Made by a program: the position numbers and the translations under genes
The notes under the pieces: model-generated
What the model was told of the DNA's origin: nothing
The model's input: only the letters and a program-made list of their open reading frames with translations
The model's database searches: none
DNA from: Phlyctochytrium arcticum
Taxonomy: Eukaryota; Chytridiomycota; Chytridiomycetes; Chytridiales; Chytridiaceae
Direction: 5' to 3'
NCBI GenBank assembly: GCA_025602905.1
Contig: JAHLKI010000045.1
Coordinates: forward strand, 1 to 64,000
Length of the DNA stretch: 64,000 nt
Shown: positions 35,202 to 44,249 of the stretch, in pieces
Layout of the letters: each line of letters starts with the position of its first letter
Numbering within the stretch: the stretch's first letter is position 1

Positions 35202-35921
35202 ATGACAATCAATGAGTGGACATACTGTTCCCTTAAGCGGCGCTCGTTCAACATTGAGAAGCGGAACGTTTCATTTGTGAAAATATTGTCAGTGAGTTTT
35301 ATTCAAGATTACGATTTGATCAACAGTACCAACAACGTATTCGCTTTTAAAGAGGACGGGAATATCGACACTATTAAAGCCAGTATTCCTCATGGAAATT
35401 ACACTGTAGCAAACTACCCACAAGCTGTTGCCGCTGCGATGACTACAGCTGGGAGCCAAGCGTATTCTTCAAGTTACAATCAAATTACTCGAAAAATTAC
35501 TATAACAGCTGTAGACAAAGACTTTCAAATATTGCCAGGTATGGAAGGAACGAGCGCGTATTCAGTTTCTGGGTATTCGAATCGAACTGCATCGCCTATG
35601 GCAAAGACCGTCACATTTAAAAATAGTGTCAATTTATCTGGTTCATATCCGATTCTACTGACATCGAATATCAATGTTCCAAGTGTTCGATATCTATCTG
35701 ATTACAATGATACTGCGAGCACCGTCATTGCAACAATCATCCCCGATTCGTTTGGGGACGTCATTACATTCACCAATGATTCAGAATGGTTACCCTGTAA
35801 TGACACTATTAGCAAAGTGGAGTTTCATCTAATTGATTCACAAACTGGTGAAGAATTAGCACTGAATTCACCATTGAGTATTCGTTTCTTGATAGCTGAC
35901 GACATAAGCGATATTCAATAA
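35202..35921 (+). CDS. Penton-like minor capsid protein (239 aa)
   Basis: It has the same beta-rich pattern as copy A (IKASIPHGNYTVANYPQAV, VEFHLIDSQTGEELALN). The start has one extra residue (MTINEWTYCS). It precedes the charged coiled-coil and major capsid genes. The single-jelly-roll vertex role is inferred from context. Confidence 0.75.
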   Translation: MTINEWTYCSLKRRSFNIEKRNVSFVKILSVSFIQDYDLINSTNNVFAFKEDGNIDTIKASIPHGNYTVANYPQAVAAAMTTAGSQAYSSSYNQITRKITITAVDKDFQILPGMEGTSAYSVSGYSNRTASPMAKTVTFKNSVNLSGSYPILLTSNINVPSVRYLSDYNDTASTVIATIIPDSFGDVITFTNDSEWLPCNDTISKVEFHLIDSQTGEELALNSPLSIRFLIADDISDIQ

Positions 35922-35949
35922 TATTTTTTTTTGTAGAATACAAGTAACA

Positions 35950-36411
35950 ATGTCGGACCATAACGAAAATGAGCTACCAATCGAGCCTGAACAACCCATT
36001 GAAGAAGAAGTTGAACAAGAAATTGAACAACCCGTTGAGCAAGAACCTTCACCTCCACCTGAACCAATTCAAGAAGTGAAGAAAAAGAAACAAACAGAGA
36101 ATATGATCAAAGCGCAAAAAGAACGAACTCGACAATTAAGAGAGATGCAGCAGAAACGAGATGAAGAGAAACGAATACAGGATGAACGAAAACGCGTTCA
36201 AGATGCCTACGATTTGGTGAATGAATTAGAAGAGAAAAAGAGACAAGAAAAGCAACAAAAGAAAGAAGAAAGGGCGCGTAAAAAAGCGGAACGTTCTTCA
36301 ACATCGAATACCAAAAAGAAGGCTGTTATTCCAAAGAAACCAGTTAGTACAAGAAAAGCAACACCTGTTCCACAATATTCAAATGATGAATTTGGAGGAA
36401 TATTCGGATAA
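35950..36411 (+). CDS. Highly charged coiled-coil protein (153 aa)
   Basis: The Glu/Pro-rich N-terminus is followed by a long Lys/Glu/Gln/Arg helix and a tail ending FGGIFG. It is two residues longer than A in the Glu/Pro region (QEP inserted). A possible scaffold or core protein. Confidence 0.65.
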   Translation: MSDHNENELPIEPEQPIEEEVEQEIEQPVEQEPSPPPEPIQEVKKKKQTENMIKAQKERTRQLREMQQKRDEEKRIQDERKRVQDAYDLVNELEEKKRQEKQQKKEERARKKAERSSTSNTKKKAVIPKKPVSTRKATPVPQYSNDEFGGIFG

Positions 36412-36458
36412 GTGTTTTTTATTTTTTTTTCATATAGTAAACAACCACAGCATCAATC

Positions 36459-37703
36459 ATGGCAGAAGTACCCAAGAATTGGTTGGTTTCTTCTAATCGC
36501 TTTGCCCAGCCGTATTCGAATCCTCGCCTAGAAAGTATCAGTAAATGGTATTGTATCGGACAAGATGTTTTTACGTCCAAGAATCGGCAAGCAGCACCTA
36601 TCAAAATCTCGTTACACGATGCATCTCGATCCCTTCAATTGCAGAATCTTCTGTTGAATTTCAAAGTTCAAGTATTCAAAAATGGGCAACCAGTTTCAGG
36701 GAATACGGTCATCAACAGCAGTATCGGTTTAGAAGGTTTGATTCAATCGGTACGAGTCTGTATCGGATCGAAAGAATTGCAAAAGATTGACAACTATCCC
36801 GAATATCTCAAGACTGTCTACAAGTATCTACCAAAGACGCAAAAGACATTCTTGAAGTCACTTAGTGGATATGGTGTGAAGAATATTTTTGAAACGAGCA
36901 GCGTGGCAGGATGTTCTACACATATGCCAATCGGTGTACACCACCCGGATAATGACTCTTTGTTTCATGTGTGGGCCCTCCCCAATCAAACGCTAGATTA
37001 CTACATAACCCTGAGAGATCCTGCTCTAGTATTCTTAAACAACACTGTTGATGAAGTGAAATTCAGTGAAACTTCCATCATGGTACCGACTTTCCAGCCA
37101 CCTCCCGAATTTCAATTGGCCGTCCAACGTTCGATTGCGGCAGGTAAAGAATTGTTCTATGATTACACACGGTATTCTACTCAAGAGTTGGCTTGCAATG
37201 GTTCTACTCGTCAAACTTACCGTATTCATATGAATGGTGTTCGAAGTTTGAAGGCCTTTGACTTTTCCTTTGTCGATGAAGACCTTCTTGCTAATCCTGC
37301 ACTTGACAAGAGTGAAATTTCGTCTAGTAAAGCGTTGAAAGAATGGTTCATTCAAATTGGCAACCTCGTGACCCCCTCGGGTACTACTGGATTCCTCAAC
37401 GGTCCTACCAATCCAGAGACGTTGCTCATTTCGCAGATTAAAGGCAACTACTTGTCTGCTGTAGGTGAGATGGATTTACCTTCTCTATCAGATTATCAAA
37501 ACAAGTTCTTTAGCGCTGGCTTCTCATACCAAAGTATCGATGAATCTAGTTCTGCGGCCCTTTCGTTTGTTAATACTGACAGTATTATGGAAATCACTAC
37601 TATCCACGAAGCAGGACAGCAGCCTTCTACCAACTGTCGCATGGTATTCCAATATTCTGAGAACGTCACACTCTCAATCAGTACACTAGTCGATGTGATC
37701 TAG
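36459..37703 (+). CDS. Major capsid protein, double jelly-roll type (414 aa)
   Basis: It has the same length as copy A. Substitutions cluster in short patches, for example near residues 10-35 and 165-180 (FHVWALPNQTLDYYI against FHVWGTPGQSLEYYI). The patches fit exposed loops, with the rest nearly invariant. It follows the coiled-coil gene by 47 bp. Capsid assignment is by gene order, beta-rich pattern and the related relic at 52.3 kb. Confidence 0.83.
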   Translation: MAEVPKNWLVSSNRFAQPYSNPRLESISKWYCIGQDVFTSKNRQAAPIKISLHDASRSLQLQNLLLNFKVQVFKNGQPVSGNTVINSSIGLEGLIQSVRVCIGSKELQKIDNYPEYLKTVYKYLPKTQKTFLKSLSGYGVKNIFETSSVAGCSTHMPIGVHHPDNDSLFHVWALPNQTLDYYITLRDPALVFLNNTVDEVKFSETSIMVPTFQPPPEFQLAVQRSIAAGKELFYDYTRYSTQELACNGSTRQTYRIHMNGVRSLKAFDFSFVDEDLLANPALDKSEISSSKALKEWFIQIGNLVTPSGTTGFLNGPTNPETLLISQIKGNYLSAVGEMDLPSLSDYQNKFFSAGFSYQSIDESSSAALSFVNTDSIMEITTIHEAGQQPSTNCRMVFQYSENVTLSISTLVDVI

Positions 37704-37754
37704 ACGAACAATTGAATATTAAAAAAAAAACATAAAGATAAGAATATAAAAAAT

Positions 37755-37827
37755 CCGGCTGTAGTGTAAAGGTTATCATAAGGTTTCTTCGCATTCCCGA
37801 TGCAGGGTTCGACTCCCTGCCGGCCGA
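37755..37827 (+). tRNA. tRNA-like gene (73 nt)
   Basis: It is the element B counterpart of 18,196-18,271, with A box TAGTGTAAAGG, B box GGTTCGACTCC and T arm CAGGG/CCCTG. Its length of 73 fits canonical tRNA numbering, with TTC where the anticodon would be. The anticodon stem is poorly paired and position 33 is C. The T arm and the A and B boxes are unchanged between copies although the flanks differ. Confidence 0.55.
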
Positions 37828-37927
37828 AAATAACAGACTTTGAAATATAAAAGCTTCAAATAATGCAATTTATGATGCATGTATGATACATGGTGCGTTT
37901 GCAATCCAAGTTTTAAAAACATGAAGA

Positions 37928-38380
37928 ATGTTAAACAAGAAAATGTTAGGATTTGACACAGAAAAATGCTCATTAAAACGAATAGAACCTGATGATAACG
38001 GAGTTTTCCATGTCGTCTCTATGTCAGAATACGCGATGTTGACATCTTTGTATCTAGATGGATTGCCTGACAACGATTTGAAGAATATAGATGTTGTACT
38101 TGAATTTACAAGAGGAGACAACCACTTGGAAATATTCAGAGTGCCATACAAAAACCTAAAGAGACATGGAATTTCGCACATCTCAGATCCGTTTCCAGTA
38201 TTCTGTACAAATGAAAACCACCTGAAAATCAGTTTCTTTACTGGAGATAAAATGGTGACACCGAAACAGATATTCTTCATTGTGTTTCACGCAAATCCAA
38301 GTGATCTAATAAGAGTGACGATGCTACGGAACCATGTTTTCAAGATCACGCTAGCAGGTCAAGACTTGCGTATATATTAA
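37928..38380 (+). CDS. Hypothetical protein conserved in A and B (150 aa)
   Basis: It is a homologue of the A gene at 18,367. Shared segments are LKRIEPD, LYLDGL, LKNIDVVLE, FPVF and KQIF, with many differences elsewhere. It is among the fastest-changing genes of the shared block. No family is recognised. Confidence 0.65.
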   Translation: MLNKKMLGFDTEKCSLKRIEPDDNGVFHVVSMSEYAMLTSLYLDGLPDNDLKNIDVVLEFTRGDNHLEIFRVPYKNLKRHGISHISDPFPVFCTNENHLKISFFTGDKMVTPKQIFFIVFHANPSDLIRVTMLRNHVFKITLAGQDLRIY

Positions 38381-38511
38381 ATGCCCGAATCAATAAAGAA
38401 TAGCTAAAGAATCACGAAAGAGTCGTATCCGTATCGAGATGATAGGGGTAGGGGTAGATCCTGAAAAGTGTCCCGGGGGCGGGATAAAGTCGTCATAAGA
38501 GACATTTTAGA

Positions 38512-38764
38512 GGTAGCAATTTAGGTAGCAAAATTTTATTCGAGTGGGGAGGAACATGAAGGTAGTCCCCACTCGAATATTTCATTAGGTAGCAATTTAT
38601 TCTGAAAAACTTTTGTAAAAAACAAGAAGTAAAAAAAAAAAAAATGAAAAATTTTTGTTTGGCCTACAAAAAAATAGTTTTGGAAGAATATTTTGCTACC
38701 TATGAAATATTCGAGTGGGGTTTGAGCTCATATACTTCCCCACTCGAAACAGCGAATTGCTACC
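38512..38764 (+). repeat. R2 foldback repeat, copy 3
   Basis: It is in direct orientation with copy 2 and nearly identical to it. It lies between the 150-aa and 113-aa genes, exactly the interval where element A has R1 copy 3. Confidence 0.87.
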
Positions 38765-38824
38765 AGTAGCATCAAGTGAAATGAAAGGAGCAAGAGAGTC
38801 TTTCCTATCGATACAAAGAAAAGG

Positions 38825-38850
38825 TATCGATACAATCGCGAGTATATAAA
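38825..38850 (+). promoter_or_regulatory. Promoter: TATCGATA and TATATAAA
   Basis: TATCGATA (38,825-38,832) and TATATAAAG (from 38,843) lie 45-70 bp before ATG 38,896, as in element A. Confidence 0.65.
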
Positions 38851-38895
38851 GCGACGAACCTGCCTTACATTGCATCAAGTTAGCATCAACAAGCA

Positions 38896-39237
38896 ATGAG
38901 TCGATTGGAGGAGCGAGTATTGGAGTTTATCAACCTAGACATATCAGCAGAATACGATGCGGCGAATAGAGTCGTCAAGAAACATACCGCAGCTTTAGAA
39001 TATATCAAGCAAGAGATGAAGAAGAAGAATATAACTTCATTATCAGTGAAGGACGGCGGAATATCCAAGAAACTATCGTTCAACATAAGGAAACAAAGCC
39101 GCGTCGATATCAAGGCATTACCGATGGATATTCGCGATTCATACCAGACACTAACGGAAATCTGGACAAGAAACGTGAAAGTGGAAGATCCAGCGGCGGA
39201 TGACGTCATCGCGTCAGAGGTGATAGTGATAGATTAG
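38896..39237 (+). CDS. Small helical protein conserved in A and B (113 aa)
   Basis: It starts MSRLEERVLEFINLD and is homologous to the A protein at 19,274. It shares the helical N-terminus, the KKHT/KEHT segment, NITS, RVD and the tail VIVID. The overlap with shared promoter architecture fixes the start in both elements. Function is unknown. Confidence 0.65.
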   Translation: MSRLEERVLEFINLDISAEYDAANRVVKKHTAALEYIKQEMKKKNITSLSVKDGGISKKLSFNIRKQSRVDIKALPMDIRDSYQTLTEIWTRNVKVEDPAADDVIASEVIVID

Positions 39238-39499
39238 AGTTAGCATCGAATGAGTATGTGGCCGCTCGGATCGGGTCAGAATCCTATTGATAGATAGTTG
39301 CCACGATCTTAGATCAGATCAGTATAGTAATATATCTATATAGGGAGCTTCTGACACGGGCGAGATCTTAACGATAGATCTGCGAATACAGGCCTGATCT
39401 GCGCTTGACACGGTTCAAAAACGTGTCAATTTTAAACTATATCATTAAACTATATCATTAAACTGCATGCAGCTATTCAATCCCTATATAGACACCAAC

Positions 39500-39571
39500 C
39501 AGTGCCACGGTGCATATTGACACTGACTACCCACCCGGGTGGGTAGTCAGTGTCAATATGCACCGTGGCAC
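39500..39571. repeat. Right-end perfect palindrome of element B (72 bp)
   Basis: Two 36-base arms meet at CCCGGG (39,533-39,538) with no loop and no mismatch. The outer GTGCCACGGTGCATA is shared with element A and the inner 20 bases are not. The bases to the right continue directly as copia integrase coding sequence on the minus strand. Confidence 0.95.
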
Positions 39572-40590
39572 TTATCAACTCGAACAGAAACTGTTGCATC
39601 TCGGCATTGCAGAACTCTTTCCCATTGTCCGTGCGATATGTGCCAACCAGTGGTCCTGTTGGATTTTTGCGCATCACCACATCACGTAGATAACACCGAA
39701 GAGCTTGGATGATTGAGCCGGCACTTTTGTCCAGGAGTAGCGCGACGTAGGTATACGAAGTGTGGAGATCTGTGAAGAGGACGAAGTATTGATAGCCTTC
39801 TTCAGTAGGTGTATCCAGAAAGACGACGAGATCAGCAGCTACGACTTCAAATGGTCGACTAGTTTTACGTTCCGAATGGGGAAAAGAAGCCCGATGTGCC
39901 TTGCCAGTGTAGCACGCTGGGCAGGGTTCGAAGTCGTCGGTGGAAAGCGTTGTGGGAAAGTTCTTGCACTTCTTGGACATGAGTTGCAAGACGCGATTGC
40001 GAGGATGGCCGGTGCGAAGGTGCCAGAGACGACGATCATCCTTTTTCTTGAATGGTGATGGAGGTGATGCTGTAGCGGAAACATCGCCAGGAATCAAGGT
40101 GTCGGTTGCAAAAGCGGTGCCTATGTTTCCGTTTTCGCCTGGAAGAGCAGGAAGCAAATCCCTATTTGTATCCATAGTTGAAGCCGAATACGCGGTTCCG
40201 ACCCCCCGAAACTGACCCGGACGAGCAAGAGTAACATCAATATCCCACATCAATGTTGTTGGCGACACGTTCAAAATCTCCTTTGTGAGCTCATGCTGGA
40301 GTTTGACCGAGTCCTTGGCAAAAGTGGTGATAATATCTGCATCCGCAAGACCCCGAACGCTCATCAAGTTGGTAGAAATTTCTGGGACATGAAGAGCGGG
40401 AACTTCAATAGTGGCCGAAGTCGGGGTGGTCATCTGGATTGTTCCCTCCCCAGTTGCTGGAATGATCACCGAGTTTGCCACCTTTACCCGTCGCTGTGTA
40501 GGACCATAGCAAGTAAACAACGACCGGTCCTTGGTTATCGTTGTTGTTGCCCCACTGTCAAGGAGCCACCGCACACGTTTCTGTCGTGGG
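39572..40590 (-). pseudogene. Truncated Ty1/copia pol (protease and integrase part)
   Basis: On the minus strand, LLDSGATTTIT is the aspartic protease. LWHLRTGHPRNRVLQL with CPACYTGKAH is the zinc-binding pre-integrase domain, and VVAADLV to RTDNGKEFC is the integrase core. Coding stops at the element B palindrome (after FLFELIS), so the rest of the integrase, reverse transcriptase and RNase H are missing. They do not appear on the other side of element B either. The pol frame is displaced relative to gag around 40,590-40,620. Confidence 0.85.
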
Positions 40591-40616
40591 CCGGTAGTGC
40601 CGATGGCTCCAACCCT

Positions 40617-41645
40617 TCAATCGCTGTCAGAAGAGTAGAGATCTTGTGTTGGCACCAGTGATGGAACAATAGTGTCGACTTCGTGAGCCGAGTCAGGTCG
40701 CTTGCGTTTCTGTGCCGCAACGTTGGATCGGACCATTGACAGCTTGGGACACTCGTGGGCACGATGGTCCGTTTGATCACAGATGGGACAGGGATAGGAA
40801 CGACGGGGTTTGCCATCTCGTTGCTGAACTTGGTAGACTTCAGTTGGTGGTAACGTAGGAGTCGCCGAAACATCGCCTTTGTCGGAAGACCTGAAGAATG
40901 TTTGAGCCTCGGCCTTGAGGTCCACAAGTTCGCTAATACTGCCGTGAAGCATTTCCGTGTTGAGGTACTGGCGAGCAGCCGAATCCCGAATGCCTTGGAT
41001 GTACAGTGTAGCGGTGACGAAGAACGGGAAGCCTTCAGGGAGTTGGGGAACCAGTTCGTCAAAGTCAGCGTTGTAGGCAGTCAGGGATCCCTTCTGTTTC
41101 AATTTCTGCAATCGAGCAAAGACTTCTGCGGGCAAGTTTGCTCGGTGATACTTCTTGATAAGAAACGCGCGAAGTGTTGCCCAAGTGTCGAAAACCGGGG
41201 TGTGACGTTCAATCTCAGTGTCGGCACTTCCGACAAATTTCGACAAAATGATCATAAACGATTGCTTGGGAGACACCACCGAAGCCTCAAGATACAGTTC
41301 AACTTTACGAAGGAATTGGGTCAACAAAGCGGGCTTGTCCATTTCGCCGGAGAACTTGGGAATGGCCTTCTCGAGTCGTTCCGCAAAGCGAGATTCTTGA
41401 ATTTCTGGGACACGGGCGGCACGCGCAACAAGCAATTCAGCACGTAGTTTTTGGCATTCCAATTCGTTCTTCAATCGCTGGATTTCCAAGGCAGCGGCAA
41501 AGGCTTGAGCTGGATCATGAGCAGTGAAGAGCGGGTTGGTGCCTTGAGTCTGACCACCTTGAGCGTGACCTTGACCGTTGTTTTCGTTGTTTTCAGTCGG
41601 GTCACCTTGGATAGCGCCTTCAGCATTGTTTTCGGTGGCAGACAT
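40617..41645 (-). CDS. Copia gag polyprotein with CCHC zinc knuckle (342 aa)
   Basis: The N-terminal Glu/Asn/Gln-rich region is followed by a retrotransposon capsid-like helical domain (FLIKKYHRANLPAEVF, LQKLKQKGSLTAY). A CPICDQTDHRAHEC zinc knuckle (CX2CX4HX4C) sits near residue 290. The ATG is 185 bp inside the 5' LTR end. It is intact, but its element lacks most of pol, so mobility would need helper proteins. Confidence 0.85.
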   Translation of the reverse strand: MSATENNAEGAIQGDPTENNENNGQGHAQGGQTQGTNPLFTAHDPAQAFAAALEIQRLKNELECQKLRAELLVARAARVPEIQESRFAERLEKAIPKFSGEMDKPALLTQFLRKVELYLEASVVSPKQSFMIILSKFVGSADTEIERHTPVFDTWATLRAFLIKKYHRANLPAEVFARLQKLKQKGSLTAYNADFDELVPQLPEGFPFFVTATLYIQGIRDSAARQYLNTEMLHGSISELVDLKAEAQTFFRSSDKGDVSATPTLPPTEVYQVQQRDGKPRRSYPCPICDQTDHRAHECPKLSMVRSNVAAQKRKRPDSAHEVDTIVPSLVPTQDLYSSDSD

Positions 41646-41812
41646 ATTCTTGAGCTAAGTGTTGATTGACGATTCTTGGGTGTTTTCGATGTTTCACTGA
41701 CAGTTTTCTTGATAGAGAAGTGGGCAGAGTTAGCACATTCGTCTCTTTTATTTATACTGCCAGAGCCTTTGACCCAAGGTTCTCTTCGTTCACACTTAAC
41801 TTTATTTTTAGT

Positions 41813-41993
41813 CCTCAGGGCTCATAACCTGTTAAAGCTGGTATCCTATATCGGGACTAGTAGCTTATTGAATTAGATACAGCAGTACGTAGGTCATATG
41901 TCGTCCAACTATAAATAGGATTCTACCGCTAAACTATGCTGCAATATGACCGCTATCCACTAAATGGGAAGGATGAGTCATGACGTCTCAACA
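41813..41993 (-). mobile_element. 5' LTR (41,830-41,993) and primer-binding site of truncated copia
   Basis: On the minus strand the LTR would start TGTTGAGACGTC (at 41,993) and end TTTAACA (at 41,830). The next bases GGTTATGAGCCCTGAGG resemble the GGTTAAGAGCC after the LTR of the complete copia at 47,018, as expected for a primer-binding site. Length is 164 bp. The ends are my best fit, since no second LTR is present. Confidence 0.6.
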
Positions 41994-42072
41994 CTGCAGT
42001 TGTTGACTGACCGACCATTCCAGTAGCCGAAATACGGCGAAATACCGCAAGCAAGATTCATAGGAAACAACC

Positions 42073-43581
42073 ATGACGACAATTTGGTTTCAACTAACTA
42101 CTGCCAACGGCAAGAAAGCACTTGGAACCGCCACCTCCATTTCTGTCTCAGAAACCTCGACTGTGGACAATCTGCGCGATGCTGTGAAGACAAAGTGCGC
42201 CAACGACTTGGAGAAGGTTGACGGAAACAAACTCCTTGTGTACGCCAACGCAGAAGCACTAGAGAAAGACAAAGACGAACCCGAACCCAAGCACTGGTTG
42301 AGAGCGGGGAAAACGCTGGAATCGGTACTGGAAGAAGCAAAAGACCACTCGGATGAGAACCCGCTGCTGATTGTGGTGCCGGAGCGAGTCCAGCCGACTA
42401 CAAGTGGTAAGGGAGCGATTCGTGTGGAGTATGTATTGTTCAGAACCTTGCTAATGACGGTCATGGCTTCTTATTTCGTCTTCCAGATGAAAGTCAATCG
42501 GAGACTCTTCAGGAACTAGGGAGAAAACTCACACGAATTGAGCAATTACAGCAAGAGGCATTAAAGAAGCGCAGTTAGTTGTTTCGTTATCAAGAGTCTC
42601 TAAATTGGCATGCTCACTTGTCACTTGTTACGGTAGAAAAAGACACAGTGCCCGCTTCGCAGATCAACGACCGCGAAATTAATAGCGTTTTAAACTCGCT
42701 GGGTTTTGTGGAAATTCAGGTAAGTAGGCTATATGTAATCATATGCTTCCCCTTTTAGTGGCTGATACGTTGAGCAGGGTGACGACACAGATTTCGAAGA
42801 TTATCCTCGAAAATTCGCTAAACCTTATATCTGGGGCCCGGAAGTTGAGTGGCCGCAAACCTCTGCATGGTTTTCTGATGCGTTAGACATTAAATCCTTG
42901 CCAAATGTGAAAGTCAAGAATGCCCAAAATATGACAGAACAACGGGTTTTCGAGGGGGCGGAAGTCAATGCCATATCTGGGCCGGACCTCGTCATTACAA
43001 TCAAGAATAATCCAATTTGTTTCATCGAGTTGAAGAAAGAACCAGAAGAGGGGCTGAATCAAGCAAAAGCAGAGGCGGTGCTGTTTTTGGATAGTGCCAG
43101 GCATGCTCTCGATCGAATCGTTGTACTGACGGACATGAATGACTTTTGGCGAATCCTCTTTTTTAGATCTTTTGGGGAAGTCGAACCAGAAAGACAAGGT
43201 CTCTTCATAGGCGCAGTTAGCGCCGAGGTGGCACTTGGGGTGATGTATAGGTGGATACAACGTTCCGGACATAAGTTCCAACAATTATTCAACCAAGAAT
43301 TGCGGGGCTTTGCGAAGTTCGGAGACCTGCCACCCCTCACAGGACCGTTGAAATGGCACAAGACAGTGACACATCCACTGCCGTCGGAGGTTCTGCAACT
43401 TGATATGTTACGAGGTTTAGCCGAGGATGAATCAGAGGATTACTTGCTTAGAAATAGGCAACGACTTGCTTTGTATGCTGCCCACTGTCCACCTGGTGCA
43501 GAACCCGTGTTCCGTGAGATGGCAGCAAAGTTGGCTACAGAAACGCACAAGCGCGATAATTATATTTCGTACATTTCTTAA
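42073..43581 (+). pseudogene. CRN1: Crinkler-type effector gene, three exons, one in-frame stop
   Basis: Exon 1 (42,073-42,406) encodes a ubiquitin-like CRN N-terminal domain ending in NPLLIVVPERVQPTTS. The linker resembles that of CRN2. Introns are 42,407-42,486 (GTAAGG...CCAG) and 42,720-42,777 (GTAAGT...GCAG). Exon 3 encodes a PD-(D/E)XK nuclease-like segment (GPDLVI, then CFIELKK), as in REase-type CRN C-terminal domains. The exons join in frame except for one TAG at 42,576-42,578 in exon 2. CRN proteins act in host nuclei in oomycetes and fungi; role here is inferred. Inactivation by one base suggests recent loss or a polymorphism. Confidence 0.75.
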
Positions 43582-44249
43582 CTCTAATGTGTCATTCATA
43601 AATCCAGTCCTGGTCGTTCAATATGGATATGTAAGCGTACTTTGGCACCAGACAAATGGAGACGGGCTGTGTGAATGTTTTCGATGTGCACAAGTCAACC
43701 TTAAATGAGCGGTGGATTGATATAACACTGGATTTTCCGGGGAATTCCAACACACATCATTTTATAACCCTCCGCAGCCTTTCGAGAGTAATGGAGTGCC
43801 TACAGCGACGGTGGGTAGAGAAAGAGAAGATGAAGGAACATTGTTCTCTGCATACTATCCGAAGAGGATAAGTTACAAACAATACACAACATATTTTCAA
43901 CAAAATCACACCCCGTCGCTTGCTACATATATTCACGTCCTTCTCGAACCGGTCGACTTTTCCTTCCACACTCTCCAAAGCCTCCGGAGGGAAACCAGAG
44001 TGAACACCTATGTTCAAGAGAGTAGCGAGACTAGACCGCTGTGGTGAAGTCGTTCAGACTGTTCAACTGCGGATTCGTCGAATACGAAAATCTTCAATTG
44101 GCTTGGGAACGGTCATTGGTGCATACACAATACTCGGTCTTCTCTTGCCCACTCTTATCTAAGGTTCCAACGGTAGCAACGACTATTTTCAGTTTCTCCT
44201 TCCGGAATTGATACTGATGAACTGGACCGAAGAACGGTCAGACCCGACA
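43582..44249. other. Intergenic region without a supported gene
   Basis: About 670 bp lie between the convergent CRN1 and CRN2 genes. Short open frames on both strands have no recognisable domains, and I see no repeat or RNA gene. Confidence 0.5.

Larger units (their letters stand above)
21990..39571. mobile_element. Element B: integrated Polinton-like virus, apparently near-complete
   Basis: From about 21,990 the sequence becomes AT-rich and viral genes follow: methyltransferases, HTH protein, PrimPol-helicase and the shared morphogenesis block. The right end is a perfect 72-bp palindrome (39,500-39,571) against a copia retrotransposon. The left end lacks a recognisable palindrome or inverted repeat, and the fiber-like gene seems reduced to a fragment, so the left end is probably truncated. 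Size is about 17.6 kb. The remaining genes are open. Confidence 0.9.
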
